The notes under the pieces were generated by a model. It saw only the letters and a program-made list of their open reading frames with translations, was not told the DNA's origin and made no database searches. A program made the position numbers and the translations under genes. A stretch of DNA of 64,000 nucleotides from Asaccharospora irregularis DSM 2635 (GTDB lineage Bacteria; Bacillota; Clostridia; Peptostreptococcales; Peptostreptococcaceae): NCBI RefSeq assembly GCF_900129815.1, contig NZ_FQWX01000005.1, forward strand, positions 47,392-111,391, written 5' to 3'. Shown one piece after another: positions 53,530 to 62,800 of the stretch (the stretch's first letter is position 1; each line of letters starts with the position of its first letter).

Positions 53530-53739
53530 TTAGATTATAGCATAAAAGAAAAGATGCGTCCCTATTTTAGCTAGTGAGCATCCTTTTATATGATTTTTTG
53601 TATATTTTATTGTAATTATTATAATCACAAAATCAATACTCTCATCTTCAGGCAAACATAAACCTTCTTCCACTGTAATATTTAAGATATTATTAATATC
53701 TATCCCATATAAAATATCTACACCATTTTTTATATTCAA
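53530..53739 (-). CDS. Short unknown ORF or gene remnant
   Basis: 69 residues from an ATG-less start region (frame open from about 53790: GQLDLKRVISSIKRTILN, GVDILYGIDINNIL, then LCLPEDESIDFVIIIIT). It has no good ribosome binding site. Its last 25 codons lie inside the segment duplicated at 57641-57758. I cannot assign it; a fragment of a larger gene is more likely than a functional one. Confidence 0.25.
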   Translation of the reverse strand: MNIKNGVDILYGIDINNILNITVEEGLCLPEDESIDFVIIIITIKYTKNHIKGCSLAKIGTHLFFYAII

Positions 53740-53869
53740 TATAGTTCTTTTGATACTCGATATAACTCTTTTGAGGTCTAATTGCCCTTCATTTTATAGT
53801 AGTTCCATAATATTTTGGCAAAATTAACTTTATAACCTACTAAATATTTATTCACTAGGAGAAATAATT

Positions 53870-54304
53870 ATGAAAGATCATAAAGAACTAAAGAAAATAT
53901 TAAATGATTTAGATCTCTCTCATATCAAAGAAAGTTCTGATCTAAAAAGTATAGATTTAATAGATGTTTTATGGTATGATCCAATTTCTAATCAGATAAT
54001 AGCAGCCTTCGAGGTAGAAAGAAGTAAAAATTACGATTCTGTACTTAGGAGACTTTCACCCCTTACACATTTCTATCCAAATAGACCATATATAATATGC
54101 GTTGGGGATGATTTCGATGGATTTAAAAATACTTTTATGCATGGAATATTTAAGAGCTATTTTGAATCAAGTAACTTAAACTACTTGATGTTAGATGATT
54201 TGTATGAAATATTATATCTTAATAAAAAGTATAAAAAATATATTCCTATTGAAGCTCTTTTTGAAGGTAATTTAATTAAAATGAAAAATTTCTATAAAAA
54301 GTGA
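53870..54304 (+). CDS. PD-(D/E)XK nuclease-like protein
   Basis: 144 residues. The core IDLIDVLWYDPISNQIIAAF, then EVERSKNYDSVLRRL, fits the beta-hairpin of restriction-like nucleases of the D...(E)xE type (FEVExS followed by a helix with LLRL), as seen in many stand-alone or fused restriction proteins. The C-terminal half is mixed alpha/beta (YIICVGDDFDGFKN). RBS AGGAG lies before ATG 53870. It lies alone between the PLD-helicase and fic genes and may be a partial domain of a larger nuclease. Confidence 0.6.
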   Translation: MKDHKELKKILNDLDLSHIKESSDLKSIDLIDVLWYDPISNQIIAAFEVERSKNYDSVLRRLSPLTHFYPNRPYIICVGDDFDGFKNTFMHGIFKSYFESSNLNYLMLDDLYEILYLNKKYKKYIPIEALFEGNLIKMKNFYKK

Positions 54305-54464
54305 CCTAATCCTGATTTAATAAATCAATAGTTCATCTTAAATATTCTTCGGCTTTAGCTGGAAACATAAATGTTTATTATGTTTCAAATTAAATATTAA
54401 AAAGTACACAATAGATATATTTTGTTATATAATCATTTTACAAGAGTATGATTTGTTTTAACTT

Positions 54465-54607
54465 ATGGAAAAATATTATAAGAATCCGTAAATATAGAAA
54501 TTTATCCTATCAATAAGCTTCTCAAAAAAGTGAGAAGTATTCCAGAAGAATCAATTGAGATGGGATTATTTATCATATTAAATACATATAAACTAGGGGG
54601 TGATTAA
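54465..54607 (+). pseudogene. Frameshifted small ORF upstream of fic
   Basis: ATG 54465 begins MEKYYKNP and then stops. In the next frame 40 codons read through VNIEIYPINKLLKKVRS and IPEESIEMGLFIILNTYKLG, ending in TAAATG that overlaps the fic start. A one-base change would join them into a protein of about 48 residues. A small antitoxin-like gene translationally coupled to fic is possible, but I do not recognise it. Confidence 0.35.
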
Positions 54608-55309
54608 ATGAATGATAAATTTTTAAATAGATTAATAAAAACAAGAGATTTTAAAAACTCATTATATAGGGTTTTAAAACATAATTTTCTATATAATTCA
54701 AATAAAATTGAAGGAAGCACATTTACAACTGAGGCTTTAGCCCTATTAATAGATAAAAACATAGTTGAAGGAAAACATACTTTAGATGATGTTCAAGAGA
54801 CCGTAAATTCTAGTTATGTTTTTGATACAGTTATCGATACTTTAGGACAAGATATAAGTCATAGTTTCTTAAAAAACTTACATTCAAGTCTTTTTTTCAA
54901 TACTACTCTACACTCAAGAGGTTTCTCAGGGATATATAAGACTATTCCTAATATGATTCTTGGAACTGATATTAAGCTAGCTCAACCATTCGAAGTTGAA
55001 CCACTGCTTGATGAACTCCTTGAGTGGTACTCTAGTATTGATAATGTAACATTAGAATCAATATCAGAGTTTCACTATAGGTTTGAACGTATACATCCAT
55101 TCCAGGATGGTAATGGACGTATAGGAAGGTTTTTGATGCTTAAACAAATGCTAGAGAATAACCTTCCTCTTAAAATAGTATCTTGGGATAATGAGGATTT
55201 ATATAGAAGCTCTTTAGCTTCATCTAAAATAGGTGATTATTCACCTATTTTCGCTTATATAAATAACTTAGAAGATTTTAAAGAAATATATAGAGAGTTT
55301 TGGGTTTAG
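54608..55309 (+). CDS. Fic family protein (AMP-transferase type)
   Basis: 233 residues. The catalytic Fic motif HPFQDGNGRIGR (about 165-176) is complete, so transfer of AMP to Ser/Thr/Tyr of a target is expected. The N-terminal helix contains SNKIEG, matching the inhibitory (S/T)xxxE(G/N) motif, which makes it a self-inhibited class II Fic. Further family segments: the flap around YKTIPNMILGTDIKLAQP and LLDELLEWY. RBS AGGGGGTG lies before ATG 54608. Confidence 0.92.
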   Translation: MNDKFLNRLIKTRDFKNSLYRVLKHNFLYNSNKIEGSTFTTEALALLIDKNIVEGKHTLDDVQETVNSSYVFDTVIDTLGQDISHSFLKNLHSSLFFNTTLHSRGFSGIYKTIPNMILGTDIKLAQPFEVEPLLDELLEWYSSIDNVTLESISEFHYRFERIHPFQDGNGRIGRFLMLKQMLENNLPLKIVSWDNEDLYRSSLASSKIGDYSPIFAYINNLEDFKEIYREFWV

Positions 55310-55366
55310 AGGTTTTAGTGGCTCTTTGTCAAATAACCGTTGATGAATTCAATATTTAATTTTTTA

Positions 55367-55408
55367 AGGCAGCATCTAGTACAGTTTTCCTGTATAGATG
55401 CTGCTTTT
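55367..55408 (+). terminator. Terminator of fic
   Basis: GCAGCATCTAGTACAG and CTGTATAGATGCTGC pair (one bulge) around TTTTC and are followed by TTTT. Confidence 0.85.
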
Positions 55409-55454
55409 AAATTACTTGTATTTTTTATCTTAGTAATACTCTTAATCTTAAATT

Positions 55455-55860
55455 TTAAAAACTTCTAAATCCGAAGGATACTCTTTTTAGTATCTTTGAT
55501 TTTAGAGACTTAAATTCATCTATTCTAAGTACTCTGGAAATCGTACTTGATGATACACAATGTTCCTCTGCAATTAGTTTCATAGATTTGTATTTGCAAA
55601 AATCCTGCAATATTGAAATTTTAACGTCCCTGGAGATAAAACACCCTTTGTCTGTAAGTGGATTTTCAGCCATAAATGAATCATTACAGTGCTTACAGTA
55701 GAATCTTTGTTTTTTAATTTTAAGCATAAGATGGTTATTATATATAAGTGCTGCATTTAATACACTCAATACCTATTACTTTTTCAATTCCATCTCCTCT
55801 AAATACTAAATTTTTATCGCTAATTCCTAGAATATTTGATATAATATCATTTGAGCACAT
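55455..55860 (-). pseudogene. Truncated, frameshifted ISL3 family transposase
   Basis: From ATG 55860 (RBS GAGGAGG) the frame reads MCSNDIISNILGISDKN and ends early. After a frameshift near 55745 it continues with the zinc-ribbon QRFYCKHCNDSFMAENPL and the helix-turn-helix ILQDFCKYKSMKLIAEEHC, VSSSTISRV, typical of ISL3 transposases. It stops at 55455, before the DDE catalytic domain, so it cannot transpose. Confidence 0.8.
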
Positions 55861-55920
55861 GTCAAACCTCCTCGTTTATTTTGTTGTGGTGACTTAATTA
55901 TACAACGAGTTTGACATGTG
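55856..55920. repeat. Inverted repeat at the 5' end of the ISL3 remnant
   Basis: CACATGTCAAAC (55856-55867) and GTTTGACATGTG (55909-55920) are perfect inverted 12-mers. Inside them CTCGTT (55871-55876) and AACGAG (55903-55908) also pair. It covers the transposase start and may be an operator or part of the element end. Confidence 0.7.
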
Positions 55921-55923
55921 TTC

Positions 55924-56025
55924 TTTATTTTTTAAAAAATAATAACGCTGATAGTAATTAGTCCATTTTTGTCTAACGACAGTTATGGATTTTTTATTAC
56001 CATCAACGCTAAATATTATACAGCC
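55924..56025. repeat. 102-bp direct repeat, copy 1
   Basis: 89 of 102 bases match 59565-59666 in the same orientation. On the minus strand both copies read as the tail of the same unknown protein (FSVDGNKKSITVVRQKW, YYQRYYF in this copy), ending in a stop. It directly abuts the PLD-helicase remnant. Confidence 0.75.
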
Positions 56026-56255
56026 GAAATTCTTTTAATATTTTTTCAAAATTCTCATCTATCAATAATTCTTTAATAGTATCGTCCTTTTCAGCTTTAG
56101 CTACAAAGTTTAGGTAAGCTCCATATTTATCTATAAATCTAACAGGATCAGGTGCCCCATTAATTTGCATCAAAATTCTTTACTTAGAAATTTCATCGAT
56201 TTGAATATAAGTACATCCCGGTATATTGGCAAAATCCAGTAGCTACAGTTACTTT
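56026..56255 (-). pseudogene. 3' remnant of a second PLD-helicase gene
   Basis: It matches the DUF3427 part of the intact gene (51516 to about 51820) with few differences. A segment of about 110 bp is missing between two CCCCAT repeats, and one-base indels break the frame. It is the downstream end of the decayed paralogue whose 5' part is at 57239-57640. Confidence 0.85.
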
Positions 56256-56357
56256 TTCTTGTACCATAATTATTACAACTAAGTTTAAGATGTTTTTTAT
56301 ATGTTAAGTAAAGATTAATCCTAATTAACATAACCTATCCATAATTATTTTTTTACA

Positions 56358-57119
56358 TTAAATATATTTTTCTATTTTACATTGCTCATATACTTCTTTC
56401 CCTATTAATGTAATTGCTTGTTGAGGACAATTACTTATACAGCGATAACACATGGTGCATTTTTGTCCGCTAATTGATTGCCCATTTTTCATAGATAAGT
56501 TTCCCATTGGACATAATCTAACACATGAGCCACATCCATTGCATTTTTCAAGATTTATTTTAAGCTCATCCGTATAGCTTTTAGTTTTTCCGTAAAACCA
56601 TAATCGCTGACCAAATAACCCTACTAGATGGCAGGCAATTCCTAATCCATCCTGGGTTGCTTTCCCATTTTTAAGACTATTTGATGATTTTTTAATCTTC
56701 TCATCCGCTTGTTCTACAAGATTTTTGTTTTCTTCTAATGTTTTTTTTAGTAATTTTACATCACCTATACAATCAGGCATTTTCAAATGGAGACCACCTA
56801 TAATTTCAGCACCATATTTAGTAAGTAACCTTGCACTACAGCCAGTACCATCACCACTAAATAATCCCATTGTTGTAATGATAAAGATTTTTTTACCTTT
56901 AAAGCTTTCTTTATTATCTAGAATAAAATCTCTTACTATTTTGGGTGAATTACTATAATAAATTGGATATCCTAAAACAATGAAATTATTTTTATCTATT
57001 TTTTCTATAACTTCTTCATCTTCAATAGAAATACATTTTGCTAATTTATCAAGTTCTTTCACAAATACCTCAATACAATGCCTTGTATTTCCAGTCCCAC
57101 TAAAATATACTCCCAGCAT
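56358..57119 (-). CDS. EFR1 family flavodoxin-ferredoxin fusion
   Basis: 253 residues. N-terminal flavodoxin-like domain (GVYFSGTGNTRHCIEVFV; IVLGYPIYYSNSPKIVRDFI) and a C-terminal pair of 4Fe-4S sites (CNGCGSCVRLCP, CTMCYRCISNCPQQAI). It is a cytoplasmic electron carrier. An ATG 45 bases upstream (57164) is in frame but lacks an RBS; AGGAAG precedes ATG 57119. It sits in the middle of the decayed PLD-helicase copy, replacing its helicase core, and seems intact. Confidence 0.9.
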   Translation of the reverse strand: MLGVYFSGTGNTRHCIEVFVKELDKLAKCISIEDEEVIEKIDKNNFIVLGYPIYYSNSPKIVRDFILDNKESFKGKKIFIITTMGLFSGDGTGCSARLLTKYGAEIIGGLHLKMPDCIGDVKLLKKTLEENKNLVEQADEKIKKSSNSLKNGKATQDGLGIACHLVGLFGQRLWFYGKTKSYTDELKINLEKCNGCGSCVRLCPMGNLSMKNGQSISGQKCTMCYRCISNCPQQAITLIGKEVYEQCKIEKYI

Positions 57120-57238
57120 CTCTTCCTCACTCTTCCTATTTATTTTATTAAGTTCTCTTTTCATTTAATATATTAATTTCAATTATATTTAGCAAAAGTT
57201 CCTAAAACCCTTGATTTAAAAGCATTTATTGCACCCAT

Positions 57239-57640
57239 CACTATTATGACAGGTTCCCCATGATCCCTTAACCTTTTTAGATTTTCCATAGCTTTTACTT
57301 GCATCTTTTATAAATGGTTCCTCTTCTTTTGAAACTATTTTTACATTCCACTCTATATTGCTTTTTAAGGCACTTTGAGTAATATTTGAAGAACCTATTA
57401 TAACTTTGTAATCATTCTCATTTTCAAATATGTATACCTTTGTGTGAAAACCCTTTTCTCTATCTGCTATAAATATTTTCATATCTATATTGCTAATGTA
57501 TCTAGTAACAACTGTACTCCACTATAATTTATAAATGCTACACTAAAATAAAATGATTTACGTTCTTTAAGGCTTTTATTTAGTTCATTTAGTAGGTTAC
57601 TGTGCCTTGAATTTATAATTAGTTGTTTTGATTCCTCCAT
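57239..57640 (-). pseudogene. 5' remnant of a second PLD-helicase gene
   Basis: From ATG 57640 it matches the intact gene from 53500 down: HSNLLNEL, FYFSVAFINYSGVQLLLDT, then after a deletion of about 100 bp DMKIFIADREKGFHTKVYIF, and after another deletion between two CATCTT repeats a short piece near the Walker A region. The reading frame is broken several times. The HxK motif survives, but no working domain remains. Confidence 0.88.
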
Positions 57641-57758
57641 TATTTTCCCCTTATTTTTTATGAATATGCTTAGATTATAGCATAAAAGAAAAGATGCGTC
57701 CCTATTTTAGCTAGTGAGCATCCTTTTATATGATTTTTTGTATATTTTATTGTAATGA
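57641..57758. repeat. Duplicated upstream region of the PLD-helicase
   Basis: Almost identical to 53501-53618, the promoter region of the intact gene. It contains GCTATAATC (a -10-like element on the minus strand) and a hairpin AAAGGATGC...GCATCTTTT that looks like the terminator of an upstream gene. Similarity ends abruptly at 57758. Confidence 0.85.
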
Positions 57759-57850
57759 TTAACATGTCTTATCAAGAATCATATTTGATATTTACTCTCT
57801 AATCAATTGTATGATTAAATCGTCATGTAAAATTTTTCGGTAACAATTAT

Positions 57851-59272
57851 CTATTCTTCAGTCCTAAATCTTGATTTCTCTATTTTAACCAATTCTCCAT
57901 CTATCTTATATTCAGTATATAATTCATTATTTGATATAAGTTCCACATTACCATAATGTATCTGTCTATGATGATTTGGACATACACAAATTAGGTTATC
58001 AACTGATAACTTAGTATTGTCAATTTCATTAACTGGTATAATATGATGGGCTTCTACATAATATTCTCCGTTTTTTTTCTTAAAAGAATATGAATTAAGA
58101 TTTAAAGCCTCACAAATTTGACATTTAAAACCTATATACTTTTTGAACTCACTCGCTATTCTACCTCGTTCTACAATTTTTATAATTTTTTCTTTTTTCT
58201 TAATATCAACTTTTTCATAAAATTTATTTAAAGCTTCTATTCCACCTTTACTATCACCAAAATTATACTTATCTTCCTCAGTCACATCTTTATATATAAA
58301 TAAACTTGTATTTTTAACTATTAAATTTATAACCTCATCATAAGTATCTTTGAGTAATGACATATCAGCCGCTTGGTGACCTTTTATCAAATATTTATCC
58401 TTATTTAAAAAGGCATTATTTTTTTCATTGAATATAATAGGCGTGTTTATTAAATTTTTAATTACCTTTATTCTAACTCTCCATTTAATCTTATTTGCAT
58501 CCTCAATGTTGGCATAAAACTCACTGTCATCATCTTTTTTGAATTCAGGATCTGACGTAACCTCAACTATTGCATATACACCTGATTCTAATTTATTTTT
58601 ACCATTTAATTCTTTCTTTGTTCTAGAATCTGAACCAACTCTAAGTACTCCCATATCCCCGATCTTCATTTTATCCTTATCATATTCTCTAATTGAATAA
58701 TAAATTTCATCATCTACCTTTGCACTATTTAAAAAATCATCTATATACCAATATTTAGGATTAGCTAAAAATGTCCAATGATTTAAGTTTTCACCGAGAG
58801 AGATATCCTGAATTTTACTAACTTTAGATATACTATCTACATATTCTTTTCCACTTTCTAATTCTTTTAATGTAAAATAACACTGATTATTTTGACGTGG
58901 TTTCTTTGGTTTGTGCGTCAATTCTTTTTCATATTTTAATATATAGAATTTATATGGTATATCTTTAGTTCCAAAAGTAAATCCATTTTTTCTATCTTTT
59001 ATATAATTAATTAACCTATTTTTAGTATATTCATCTATGTCGTACATACTTATCTCATTTAAATCATCTGGCTTCATTACTATAGTTCTTTCTACTGTAA
59101 ATATTTTTTCCATTATTCCACCTAATTTTCTAAATGTAAAGTACTCTGTTTTCTTGTAGTTATATGATTCTGTATTTGGATGTGCATGTATACCATATTT
59201 ATATATAAGATCTATTGTACCAGACGCGGGTATTGAAATAACCTCATATTTATACTTACCGTGCTTTTCCAT
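57851..59272 (-). CDS. EVE-HNH endonuclease, predicted modification-dependent
   Basis: 473 residues. Residues 1-165 form an extra N-terminal domain that I do not recognise. Residues about 175-300 look like an EVE (PUA-fold) modified-base reader: HWTFLANPKYWYIDDFL, DEIYYSIREYD, MGVLRVGSDSRT, GVYAIVEVTSDPEF. The end is an HNH nuclease: CQIC, YVEAHHIIPVNEID, NLICVCPNHHRQIHYG. EVE-HNH proteins cut DNA containing modified cytosines, so restriction of modified phage DNA is the likely role. The start is ATG 59272 with AGGGGGAG upstream. Confidence 0.85.
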   Translation of the reverse strand: MEKHGKYKYEVISIPASGTIDLIYKYGIHAHPNTESYNYKKTEYFTFRKLGGIMEKIFTVERTIVMKPDDLNEISMYDIDEYTKNRLINYIKDRKNGFTFGTKDIPYKFYILKYEKELTHKPKKPRQNNQCYFTLKELESGKEYVDSISKVSKIQDISLGENLNHWTFLANPKYWYIDDFLNSAKVDDEIYYSIREYDKDKMKIGDMGVLRVGSDSRTKKELNGKNKLESGVYAIVEVTSDPEFKKDDDSEFYANIEDANKIKWRVRIKVIKNLINTPIIFNEKNNAFLNKDKYLIKGHQAADMSLLKDTYDEVINLIVKNTSLFIYKDVTEEDKYNFGDSKGGIEALNKFYEKVDIKKKEKIIKIVERGRIASEFKKYIGFKCQICEALNLNSYSFKKKNGEYYVEAHHIIPVNEIDNTKLSVDNLICVCPNHHRQIHYGNVELISNNELYTEYKIDGELVKIEKSRFRTEE

Positions 59273-59804
59273 TTTTATACTCCCCCTGTATAATATAGCT
59301 ATAACTTTTAATAAATTAGTGAACGTTAACAGCTTGTCTTATTTTTCAGTCTTTTAACAACTCTCTTGTATACTAATATAATTTTTAGACTTGTTAAAAT
59401 AGATTTAATTATATATTATATTCTTTAACTCATTTTTTCTATATAAAGCATGTACGTATATATGTACACATTTTATAAGTAAAAATCAATATACTATTCT
59501 ATTCGTCTTTAAAGTAATTATACAAAACTTCTATATTATAGGGCACACTGTCTCAAGCCATGAGTTTATTTTTTACAAAATAATAGCGCTGACAGTAATA
59601 ATTCCACTCTTGTCTAACGATAATTATGGATCTTTTATTACCATCAACACTGAATGTTATACAGCCTATATTTTCCTAGGTTACTCTTTTGATAACATAT
59701 AATTATCTGTGTTAAAATGAGATATAGTATTTTTGTCAACATCTCATTTTACTGATTAAGCATTATGATACTATTTATAATATTTCTTTACTACAGTTTT
59801 ACTA
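59273..59804. other. Gene-poor region with remnant repeat
   Basis: 532 bases between the EVE-HNH gene and hsdR. Apart from copy 2 of the 102-bp repeat (59565-59666) it is AT-rich without an open frame that has a ribosome binding site. Confidence 0.5.
59565..59666. repeat. 102-bp direct repeat, copy 2
   Basis: 89 of 102 bases match 55924-56025. On the minus strand it reads ITFSVDGNKRSIIIVRQEW and YYCQRYYFVKNK before a stop, a diverged version of the same unknown protein tail. The two copies bracket 3.5 kb with the PLD-helicase remnants, EFR1 and EVE-HNH genes. Confidence 0.75.
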
Positions 59805-62800
59805 TTAACTTATATCTAATGTATTTGCCTTAAGTCCATTTATAGTCATAATCAGTTTATTTCTTTCCTCAACATGATTTTCAAATAAATCAATTATACC
59901 ACCTACTGTTCTAAATGGATCTTCCATTAGTACCCCATTATCCTCTATAAATCCATTCTTAACAACATAATCAACTATAAGTTTAACAAAATGTATTTGC
60001 TTAGAATTAAAACTTTCATTATTTAAAAACTCAGAAAAAGCATCATTTGCAGCATTTCTATCAAGTCCTAATATCTTTCTAACCAGCTGGGTAACTGGAG
60101 TATCCCCAAACTCTTTTTGGTAATCAGAAGGATTTCCTAATTGATTAAAAATTATATCTTCTAAAGTTTTTACATCTTGCTTAGTTATCTTCTTATTATT
60201 TCTCAGCTTATATATAGCCAGTTCATCTTTATGACTATTTAAATAATGTTCTACCTTCTTTTTATAATCTTTAAGGTCATTTGCATTATACATAGAATTA
60301 TTAGTTTCCTCAGCTATAATCATATCTGAAAAACCTGTGTAATATATAGTTTGTGCAGATTTTTCAATGTATTTAATAAGATCTCTAAGTGCTATACGTA
60401 CTTTATCTAATTCAAATATATCTGCACTTTCCCAAAACTCTTCACTCATAGCCTTTTCTATCATATACTTTTGAGCTTGCACTTGTGGTACAGTTCCTAA
60501 TTTTGATAGCTTTTCAGCTGTATATATTACACGCTTTATTCCCTTAGTTGCGTTATTATTTTGTAAGTATGCAAGAGTTATACTATACATTACGATGTCA
60601 AATCTCTTTGCTAATTCATCATCCTCATATGAAATTATCAGTGGTGCTATATGTTTTTTTATATCATCTTGAGCTACTGCCCCTATAGCATTCCATTCAC
60701 TTTCATTTTTATAAATTTCAACATATTTTAAATGCATCCTAACTAAATAACTGTCCCCATCTAGAGATTTTACAGAAGCGATTAATTCATCTAATAGTTC
60801 TTTTCTAAACTTTTCATACTCACCTTCTGTGTATTTAAGATCTTGAAGTTCTTTTACTATACTAACCTTTAAATTAAATAGCTTCTCTGAAAGTGTTTCA
60901 GCCTTTCCACCTTCATACCCCTTTGGATTAAACTTGAAAAATTCGATATTATTGCCAAAATCAAATATTAAAAACTTCTCCTTATCTATTCCTACTCCTA
61001 ATAAATCAGGGCATAATCTAGTACCTCTGCCTATCATCTGCCAAAACTTAGTCTTACTTCTTACCTTTTTGAAGAATACTAGGTTTAAAATCTCAGGTAT
61101 ATCAATGCCAGTATCAAGCATGTCAACAGAAACTGCTATTTGAGGCATTTTATCTTTTTCAGAAAAATCATCAATTATAGAATCTACATACTCTATACTA
61201 TAATCCACAGCCTTTGCAAAATCATTCCCATACTGTGGATATAATTTATTAAATCTTTCAACTATAGCCTTAGCATGTCTAGTATTTTTAGCAAATATTA
61301 TAGTTTTCCCTATTTTTTCTTCACCCTCAACTTTTAAACCTTTGTTCATTAGCTCTTTTAAAACTAAGTCTATTGTATTAGTATTAAATAACCATTCATT
61401 TATAGCTGTATTCCCTATTTCATTATCTATACTTTCATCATCACTAAATGTTTCTTCAAACTCTAGCTTTTCTTCTTCACTAAGTTCATCATATTTAATT
61501 CCATCTTCCATAACCTTAGTTTTAATTTCAATGCTAGTATAATCAACCAAATATCCATCCTCTACTGCCTTGTCATAATCATAAGCATATGTTGGCACTC
61601 CATTTTCCATATCAAATATAGAATAAGTATTTTTATCTATATCATCTTTTGGGGTAGCTGTAAGACCTATTAAATATGAATCAAAATAATCAAATATTGA
61701 CTTATACTTTTTATAAACACTTCTATGAGATTCATCTATAATGATTAAGTCAAAGTGACCAGGTGTAAACAATCTCTTTCCATCCTTAGATTTCGTATCA
61801 TCAATAGCATTCATCATAGTTGGATAAGTAGAAAATATCATTCTAGCTTCTTCCGGATTATCTTTATTATCTAATAAGTTACATAAAGCTAAATTTGGTA
61901 ACAACTTAGAAAAGTTATTTTTTGCTTGTTTTACAAGAGCTTTTCTATCAGCTAAAAATAAAACATTCTTTACCCAATTATGCCTTGATAATACATCCAC
62001 TATAGAAATAGCTGTTCTTGTTTTTCCTGTACCTGTTGCGCAAACTAAAAGTGCTTTTCTTTGTTTTCTTTCAAAAGCTTCACATACCGCTATGATAGCT
62101 TCCTTTTGATAATATCTATTTGATATATCATCATTTATTTTAATATTTCTCAAACTTTTTTTAGATGTTCTTCTATCCACCATTAATTGAAGTTCACTCT
62201 TTTTGTAGAAACCATATACTCTTCTTTCATAATAATCATCCCATATAAAAGTCTCAAACCCATTAGAGTAAAATATTATAGGCCTTTGATTATATCTTTT
62301 TTCTAGACAGTTAGCATAAAGCTTAGCTTGATGTTGTCCAACTTTAGGATCTCTACTTGTCCTTTTTGCCTCGACTATTGCAAGAGGTTTTCCGTTATCA
62401 CCATATAATACGTAGTCAACGTAACCTAGTCCCGTTTCATTAGGCATTCCCTTAACCTCTACTTCTTCACGGATATCTTTTGTAAACTCCCACCCTGCAA
62501 GTTTTAGTTCTAAATCAATATATCTTTTTCTTGTTTCAAATTCATTTATTTCGGCAACTTGAAAATCATAGTTTTCAGCATTAGCCTTTCTCTTTTCAGT
62601 TAATTGTTTTCTTAAATTCCCATTTTCCCTTATCATTTCTTCAAGCCTTTTATCTTTAGAACTTAATCTCTCGTAAAGGTCTTTAAGTTCTTCTGGTCTT
62701 GTTCTTTTCTCCTCGCCTTGAAGTAATAATGCTTCATCAAAGTCAGTTGCAGTATATTCATCTGAATAACAGTAATCTATCCAACTAACAAATTGATGTA

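Noticed and set aside
53540..53600. T-box leader or riboswitch in the duplicated region before the PLD-helicase
   Set aside because: Only one hairpin and a promoter-like TATAAT are present; the T-box bulge sequence and antiterminator are missing.
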